A DNA stretch of 64,000 bases, taken from contig OU612074.1 of assembly GCA_914767715.1 (NCBI GenBank), positions 22,492,062 through 22,556,061 on the forward strand, in the 5' to 3' direction. A model generated the notes under the pieces. That model was not told the origin of the DNA, did not search any database, and saw nothing but the letters and a program-made list of their open reading frames with translations. Made by a program: the position numbers and the translations under genes. The stretch's first letter is position 1. Every line of letters begins with the position of its first letter. Source of the DNA: Membranipora membranacea (taxonomy: Eukaryota; Bryozoa; Gymnolaemata; Cheilostomatida; Membraniporidae). Positions 22,101-31,100 of the stretch are shown here, piece by piece.

Positions 22101-25100
22101 TTATCGGCAGTAAGAGTCAGCCGGCAATCCCTAGGGTACGTCACAAACATCATACTTATTACGATACACTAATAAATATGTTGATGATCAAATTGTTCAG
22201 ATCTGTAACGGTCTCGAACCCAGGTCCAAATGGCTTTGCAGGCAACGCCGCTAACACTGAGCTATATTGTCTACTGGCCCACCTAGTTGGTCCAAGTGGC
22301 GTGATGGGTGATGTTAGCGTCGATGCCTATAGGTATGGGAACCCGGGTTCGATTCCCACCCAGGTCTGAATTCTGATCATCCTCTTATCTGTGTGATTAT
22401 TAGTGTATTAACTAATAACTCATAATAAGTATCACCATAGACAAAACACATGTCTATGGTTGCGAGGTACCCCAGGGGATACATCCGCTTATTCCCAATG
22501 CCGATTGAAGGCAATCACCCTGGAAGTTTGAGAGGCCATAACTTCCTCAATATCTGAATTCTAAAGCTGAAAATCGCTCACATGATAGAATAAAATATGG
22601 CGAATAAGATGTGATACAAAAGAGCAGCTTCAAACAAAGTCTTCAATATATATATATATATATATTTATATGTGCCACGTACCCTAGCTTCATGATACAT
22701 ACATACATTACTTGAGTTGGCATACTCAATTTACAGCACAGATCTATTCTTCCTAATGAAGCGATAAAAAAAATAGGAGTAAAAAATTGTAACAAGGAAT
22801 CCAAGCTGAGCAGGTTGTGCTCAGTCATGACTAGGAATAGGTACGGGTAGGTACGAAAAACCGAACCACGAACTCACGAACTACGAACCCTCTAAAAACC
22901 GAACTCAGGATTATCCTCTCCTGCTTAAATCAATTTGCTCAAAGTTTAAATTGTCAGTAGCCAATGTTTTTAATAAGTGACCAATTATATAACAGACATC
23001 AAACTTTGACTTTTAATAGAGCTCATTGCATCCTAACTAGGTGCACTAGCTCAAGGTCACTTGATGAAAAATAATGGAGAGCAAGATGGCACAGTTTGGT
23101 ACACACCAAGTAGATGTCATTGTCAAATTAGTCATCATGAATCCAAATGAACTTTTGCATTGGAGAGAGGAATGGTTTGACTATATATATATTCCTGCAA
23201 GTTTGAAAATGATGGAAGTATGTGGAGGTACTACAGAAGGCTGTAATGGAGGACACACCACACTTATTTATTAGAAATGGTCACAGTTTAGTGAATTGGA
23301 GCCCCTTTGACTCGTCACAGGAGGAGCAGAAGGCTGCCTCCTGAATCATCGCCTCTCAATAGAGTTAACAAGTATGTACTATGGGTGTTGGCCTATCTTG
23401 AAATATTGTTTTGAAAGTTCATGGCTGTTCTTTGGTTTCAAACAAAGCATGAGGGGGAAAGTAGGACCTCTAATATACATTAAAATTCTTCTATAAAAAA
23501 TTGAGCTTATTTACTATAAATATATAACTATAACTGTTAACTGTTAACTGTTAACTGTTAGGTCTTACATACAGCATTTTGTGCTACTCTAAGAGATATC
23601 AGATCAGTGTTGCCTCTCTGAAATTTACATTAGCTTGATCAGGCTTCATCATCTATGAAATGATCCTACTAGTATGAAAGTGGTTAGGCAAATACTATAT
23701 ATTAACTGCATATTCTGTAATAACTAACATAAGAAATCTTGTGTTTGTAGATATCCATGCGGGCCCTTACTCATTACAACCTCAGCTATTGATTTCTCTG
23801 ACTCGTACCACAGAATACAAAATTATTTTGGTCCGATGGTCAGACTAACATGCTGTACTATAGCTGTGTAACGAAGTCAGGTTCAAGCTGTGGTGGCCCG
23901 GACTAAACTGATAATGATAATATCCTAGTCTTCTGAAACGGCCTCGTGGAAAACAACTACATAGTAATTAAGCTGCAAGTTGGGTCAAGTATGTACCAAA
24001 ATTAATTGGTGTATTATTCATTTTATCCCAGTCGAGCATGATTGATAATGTAATGTGGTGTGAGCTTCACCAGTCACCATCTAGCCATAAAAAAAGCAAA
24101 TAATATTAACCGGCAACGAAGAAACGGGGAGCTTGCCTCATGCTGCCCTAAAGCTATGAGTAGAGCGCAGTGAGCAAAAAGTGAGTTTTAGATTTTAACT
24201 GATAATATCATGACATATGATATCAAACACTTCTCTTTGAATTTGAATGTGATATTTTCTGTTTTTTTAGTTACGCAGTACCAGAAGTCACAGCACAATC
24301 CTAGTGATAGCTGTTATGCAACAGTGATGGCTTGATAGTTAGCTTACTGTCATTAACAACGTACATTGCCACTACGATTGGATAGGAACTGCTTTATGTC
24401 CCCGATGGTCTACCATCACACGTGCATTCACAGCCATGAATGCTCACACTTCAGTATTAATCCACCTGAGCCATTACTATTCTCTCAGGCCTTTTTTTCT
24501 GCCTCTCATTTTGCCGCTTTTTCCGGCACCATAATATACAAATAAGTTCATTGAATACACGTGTAAACACCATCAACAGTCTCTTCTCTGAACCATTACC
24601 TTTATTTGAATACGCATATAATATGTTATCTGATTGGATCACCTTATCACTCAAACAGTGCAATGATCACATAAACAGAGTATTTGCAAGCATCATTTAG
24701 TAAGTAAAAGCATCACTGCGTGCATTTGTGCATAATCACTCAATTATCCAGGATCAGTCGCACCACCATGGTAATAATCATAAGTTTGAACTTGGTGGCT
24801 CCCAGCTCTCCGGAACCTCTGTCTCAATCTGGAAATCGTTCAGGCCTTGATCTAGCCTGGTGTCTTCTTTGTTCAGTCGGGGACAAACTCCCTGCTCCCC
24901 TCCCTGTTCCCTTCCCACTCTCCCTGCTCATATGTCCCAAACTCTCTGCTGGGATTGGAGTTGTCCTCTACCATTTGCCAAAGTGCAAGAGAGGATAACT
25001 GTTCATCAAAGTTTTGACTTTTTGTTACGAAGAACATCATTGGCCGAAATTATGTTATCAGACACATTGAAGGTTCGGTTTTTTAAAGGTTCGTAGCTTG

Positions 25101-28100
25101 TGAGTTCGTGGTTCGGTTTTTCGTACCTACCGCTCAGCTGCAACCAAACATCCCGTTGTATATATACTTTCAGAAGATGAGTCTGATATGACACAGGCCC
25201 AATCTGAGCACAACAGATATTCTCTAGTGACCCTTTTATACCTAGAAAGCTCCCCCACATCCAGCAGCGGCCCAATTCCATCAATTTGGCCTCACCAAAA
25301 AAAAATTCAAGGTTACCTGTGTCAATGACACATCCTTGGAATGGGTCTTCCAACAAACAAACAAAATCCCACCATGCAACTCTGCAGCCGTGTCTTTCAA
25401 ACCTGTCACAAACAATAAACTTCCACAATTATTTTGCTTCTCTGCAAGAAATCTGCAAACAATATTACCCAGATCAGACAGGGACTGGCCCGCTCTATTC
25501 AACATCTGAACCCTAACTCATGGAAAATATACTGGGCTTTTGGAAAGAGTTTGGGCCGCAAATATTCTATGGAATACCCCTAGGGAAATACAATCAGTTA
25601 ATAGCAGTGGACTATAAGCCATACTTTGAGCTAAGCAGTGATGAGCTTAAATTCTATGGTACTCCTTGGCTCCACCTGGTGGAAAGAAACCTCCTCACAT
25701 CAATGAACCAAAGCCCATAACCAAACCACCCCAAAACAAGGCAGCCCGGACCCAAGTAGCTCCACAACCAGCAGCTGCAAACACACTGCCTTCACAGAAA
25801 ACCAAACCAACAAAGCATAAAGCTACCTTAACTCCTTACCTTAACTCCTTACCTTAATCAGAAAATAATCAAAACCAACAGGGACATTAGGTATGAGCCC
25901 TTCTTAAACAATGACGGGAAACATCAGCAAGATACAAATAGTCCAGATCAACTTGCAGCATGCCAGAACTAGCATATACTTACTATGTGCTCAGCCCTCA
26001 GTTTCTGAACAATGTGATACAAGAGCTCCCCAACATTCCAAATACCAACTGCTTCTACCTTGAGAATGATGGGAAACCAAGTGCTGCTGTTTTGGCCTCC
26101 ATCAACATTCAAATAGAGCCCTTGTTTTTAAACAGCGACATGGTAGCCATCTCCATACGACCGGACCCAACCCAGAATCTTTACAATATAAAACCAACCA
26201 TTGTAGTATCTATCTATCTCCCTATTGAAGATCTAAACATTCTAAGCACACAGCTCCAGAACCTCATAACATATTGAAAGACAAACTCCATTTGTTGGAG
26301 GCTATGACCGCAATGCACATAACATTATCAAGGGGTCAGCTTTTACTAGACTTTTCGCTATCCAGTGAGCTGAAGATTGCCAACCAGGGCAACGAAACAA
26401 CATTTGTGTCAACCCATGCCCAATCGCTCATTGACATCACCGTTATTTCACGCTGTCTATTGTAAAATCTTGATAAGTGGCAAATGTCACCTCATGTAAC
26501 CTTGAGTGACCATAAACAATTAGAAAAAGAGCTCTTTCTGAGTATACCAATAAATCCCAACCCTCCCAAAATCCATTAAAACTCAACGACAAATTATTTA
26601 ATCATGAGCTAATGCTTTCTCATGACCGTTTTAGTTTGTGGAATGAGAATTGATATTGATTGATAATCAGACTAGCCAAGAATGTATTGATAACACTGCC
26701 AATACACTGACCATAATAATCAAAACAACATTTCACACTGCTTGCCCAGTTTAAAAAAAAACAAGTGGAAAGGCTGCAAAACATGGTAGAACAACAACCT
26801 CGAAAAGCTTCGTAGCAATACCAGACCTTGCACTTTGATCAAAAATTGACCTGGTCATACCATGTTACATCCAAAATTGACAGAGCCTTGAAAAAACTAT
26901 GGTTATAGGGTTATGGGCTATAGGAATGAGATAAGGGCCTCGGACCCACCCAACTATTATGGGTCTGGTCATGTTCTGGTGGTGGTCCTTCCAGCCGATG
27001 AACCCTCATGTCCTGGTTGTGGTCCATCCAGCAGATGAACCCTCATGTCCTGGTTGTGGTCCATCCAGCCGATGAACCCTCATGTCCTGGTTGTAGTCCA
27101 TCCAGCCGATGAACCCTCATGTCCTGGTTGTGATCCATCCAGCCGATGAACCCTCATGTCCTGGTTGTGGTCCATCCAGCCGATGAACCCTCATGTCCCG
27201 GTTGTGGTCCATCCAGCCGATGAGCCCTCATGTCCTGGTTGTGGTCCATCCAGCCAATGACCCTCATGTCCTGGTTGTGGTCCATCCAGCCGATGAACCC
27301 TCATGACCTGGTTGTGGTCCATCCAGCCGATGAACCCTCATGTCCTGGTTGTGGTCCATCCAGCCGATGAGCCCTCATGTCCTGGTTGTGGTCCATCCAG
27401 CCGATGAACCCTCATGTCCTGGTTGTGGTCCATCAGGCCGATGAACCCTCATGTCCTGGTTGTGGTCCAAACCTGGATGACCATATTCACTATGTTTACT
27501 ATTGTCCCAAATACAATAGCATTAGACGTTTTCCAAAGACCAATTACTTTCTGGATAAACCAAAATGGCATCGAGGTTCCAGATCATGTTGCATTATCCC
27601 CCATTGAAGACCAGACAAGACAATTTGTAGGTCACAGGTTCCATTCAATCATATCACTACTAATGCCCATAATTATGATTTTATCGCTTTGAGTAACATT
27701 CACAAACCTGTGGTGGTATTTTGGAGTATTTTAATTTGAGATGTTAAAAAATTTCTTTTCGAAATGTTTCAGAGAATCATATAGGATGTATTGTGGTTCA
27801 GCATAGAAGAGAAATAGCCACTGCATTGTGGTCTATATAATAGAAAAAAATATTAACAACATTACATCCTGTCATGTGTGTTAGTAATCTTGCTAATTAC
27901 TGGTTATATAGTCATTCTCATAGTCATGGCATATATAACAACACTATTAATATGATATTTTGTAGGAAACAATGTTCAATTCAGACATATTCCCACCAAT
28001 GCCCATGACATGCATTAATCTCATAAGAGGTCAAAATAATTGGTGATGTGATGTGTGAGATTTACTATTAGAATGCATGCAGCTTAAGCCCCAGCCTAGC

Positions 28101-28132
28101 ATAGGATTGATTGATTGATTGACTGATTGTTG

Positions 28133-28163
<31 letters not shown>

Positions 28164-31100
28164 CGATCGATTGATTGATTGATTGATTGGTCCCAACCAC
28201 ATAACATTTGGCATGTCGTGAGTCCAGCAAGTGACTTTTGATCACTCAGGCTTCATATAGCAACAGCCTTTCAGGACAAATCTCCCATTCTCCCTGCATA
28301 CATTAAGAGATTCTTCACTCTGTGCAAGGATTATCAAAACTTAAAACAAGTATATTATTATATGAACATTTTTTGTTCTTCAGTCTGTCTGAATTGTCGA
28401 AGCTAGAGAAACTCGACCTCTCAAACAATAAAGAGATCATCAGACTTCCAGCTCAGCTACACAGACTTAACAGACTGATAAAACTGGAACTTTCAGGATG
28501 TAAATCTCTAACATTCCCACCGCCTGAAGTGATTCGACAGGATCTGCCAGCAATACGAAAATTTCTGACTGATCTTGACAACGGTATTGGAGTTAAATTC
28601 ATGCCAGTGACTGTGATCGGTGAGGCTATGGCAGGGAAGACAAGCCTTGTCAAATCTCTACAGACTGGTAAAAGACAGCTAACATGCCGATCGGCCGTAA
28701 GCGATCTAGATGAGGCTACCAAAATATTCAAAGTCTGCGAGGCTGCTGCTGACCCTCAAACCAAGCTGGTATTTCATGATTTTGGCGGCCAGAAGATCTA
28801 TCAGTTTGGTTATCAGCTGTCCACCAGGTCTCAGTTTGTACCACTTCTTGTCATAGACATAGCAGAGTTCAATAGACAAGTAAAAAAAAGTGGTGCAGAG
28901 GCAGCCTGTCAGACGCTTTGTTTCGACTGGCTGTCTCATCTCTATCTTGCATGTCCGCAAGCAGGCCCTCCCCTTGTAGTGCTGACTCACTGCGATGAGT
29001 TACAAGACATAGAGGCGGTTAGAGAAAACTTGGAGCTATTGGATGAGTTTACAGAGACATTGCGTCAGAGAATAATCACAGAGGAGAATGCCATGGCCCC
29101 GTTGTCGAGTCCATTATCAGCAATGAAAAGCTTTAGTGATACATCAGAACATCTTCTCACAAAACACAAACCCAGGACAGTTCACAAAGAATCGAACGAT
29201 GAGATATTCACTGAACTTATTACTGCTTTGATCTCCGTTGGTTCGTCACTACTAAGAGAAATTCCGGAAAGCTGGTACAACCTGATGTATCGTATCGTAG
29301 AGAGGACTGATCTGCCCTGCCTGACACTCGAGGAACTAGATGAGATGTTTCCAGATGACAAAGAGCGTTTTGTTCTGCAATACCTTCATGACATAGGAAA
29401 GGTAATGTGGTACAGAAACAGGCCCAAACTATCTGATATAGTGTTCCATCGCATTGAGGTGCTCACAGAGCTAGTGGTGTTGATCTTTGATCACTCTAGC
29501 CATGAAGTCTGGTCTAAACGCATCAAGTCATTTGTACCTTTTCCACATGATGGCAAAGGGGTCAACAAAAAGAGATATGAGGAAATGGTAAACGACTTCC
29601 TGAGCACAGGAAAGATGAACTCAGTCCTATTGTTCAATCTTATTGAACAAGAGTCCGAACTGTCCCCTGACACAGCAGTTGAGGTTCTTAGAGTGTTTCA
29701 TTTGGTGTGCGGCCCGATCCAGAAAGAAGATGAAGATGAAAGCCATTATATCATCCCCTACTTTAGTCAGAAAGTAATCAATCTAATGGAGGAGGAGAAC
29801 TATATCCCCATGAAGGTTGAACTGTGTTTTAATGGACTTGGCATTCCAAGTTACGCGTACTTCCTCCTCGCAGCGATTTACATTGGCCTCCATATCACTG
29901 ACTACAACCACATAGATGTTGGCCGTAATGGTGTCCGAGTTACAGAAACAGACGATACGATAAAGTACATAATCCACAGCAGCTCTGATAGCATGGTCCA
30001 CCTTATTGTGTTCACTCGAGCGGATACTATAGCTGCTTCCTGGAAGGATCTGCTAGCCACTTTGCATCGTCTTACATCCGAAGTCGACAAAGTTTGGAAG
30101 GGAGCTCACTATGAGACGGTGTTCTACTGTTCACACTGCCTACTGTCCAAGCAAGATATGCCAACTACTCAAGTGGACCCAAACTGGAATCGCAATTACC
30201 AGCCTTATCGAAATAACCAACATCAGTCTTATACTGGGAAGGAAGTGTGCGTATGCAGCCAAAACAGACTACCCTACCCACTACAATATCCATGTAAGTT
30301 CATTGCGAGATTGGGTGTTACTATTAAGGACACTTGTCTACATTTAGAAAATTCAAAACTGCTGCATTCATACTAAACCAATAACGGTTAAATGTTTCAG
30401 CTAATTCTTTTTTATACTACTCAGACTGATTCCATTGACTTATTTGAGATCTAATTTATTGCAGGCAGCTCAATCACAGCAGAGGGGGTGAAGGCTCTTG
30501 ATTCATACTTATCAGCTATCCAACCAGAACAGGTTACTACAGGTTGGTTTGTGATTTGTCGACAACAAAATCAATATAGAGAAGCTGATGTGTTCAAATT
30601 CAATCGGATACATCCTGGTAAAGTAAAAGTTTGCGGATAATTTCAATTTATTGAAAATGGTGTTAACTTGTTTTGTAGAATTTGTGTTGAATGTCAAATA
30701 CAAATACTATGCCTATTCGATTTATACTGAAACTATGACAACAGGTTAAGCCATCAAGTTTGTTTACAATACACAAACAGAGATGAAATTGCTCTTCACT
30801 TATTCACTTACTCACTTTGCCTTACTTCTTTGTTACAGCAAACTCAGCACAGCCTGATAGAGTTCCTGCTCCAGTGACAGTTATACAGCCATCACAGATA
30901 GATGAGATTCTTGCTGATGTAACTTCAGATGAACCTTCGATCTCTCAGCCAGTAACATCTGATCAATCCGGTGTCATTCTAGAGAACCAGGTAACACTTT
31001 TATGTGACTAGTGCCTTAAACCATCTCAGCCAAACTCTTGTCAGTAAACAGCCGGTAAAATGTCTGTGTAAAATATGTGTTTGAATGAGCATAACATTAA

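Larger units (their letters stand above)
19271..22838. mobile_element. Composite nested foldback element
   Basis: The left end CATAGACTTAATA... interrupts the repeat intron just before its acceptor. Large inverted segments follow: 19727-19915 against 22640-22838 (both contain CAACCTGCTCAGCTTGGATT or its complement), and about 19913-20050 against 21830-21965. The right arm is split by a second inverted-repeat unit, 21955-22093 against 22505-22645. Between the arms (about 20020-20570) are three degenerate tandem units of about 185 bp, each with 'acaaatacagcc', 'cacttct..cactac' and 'gggcacgac'. No transposase frame was seen, so it is non-autonomous and built by repeated insertion of related units. 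Confidence 0.7.
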
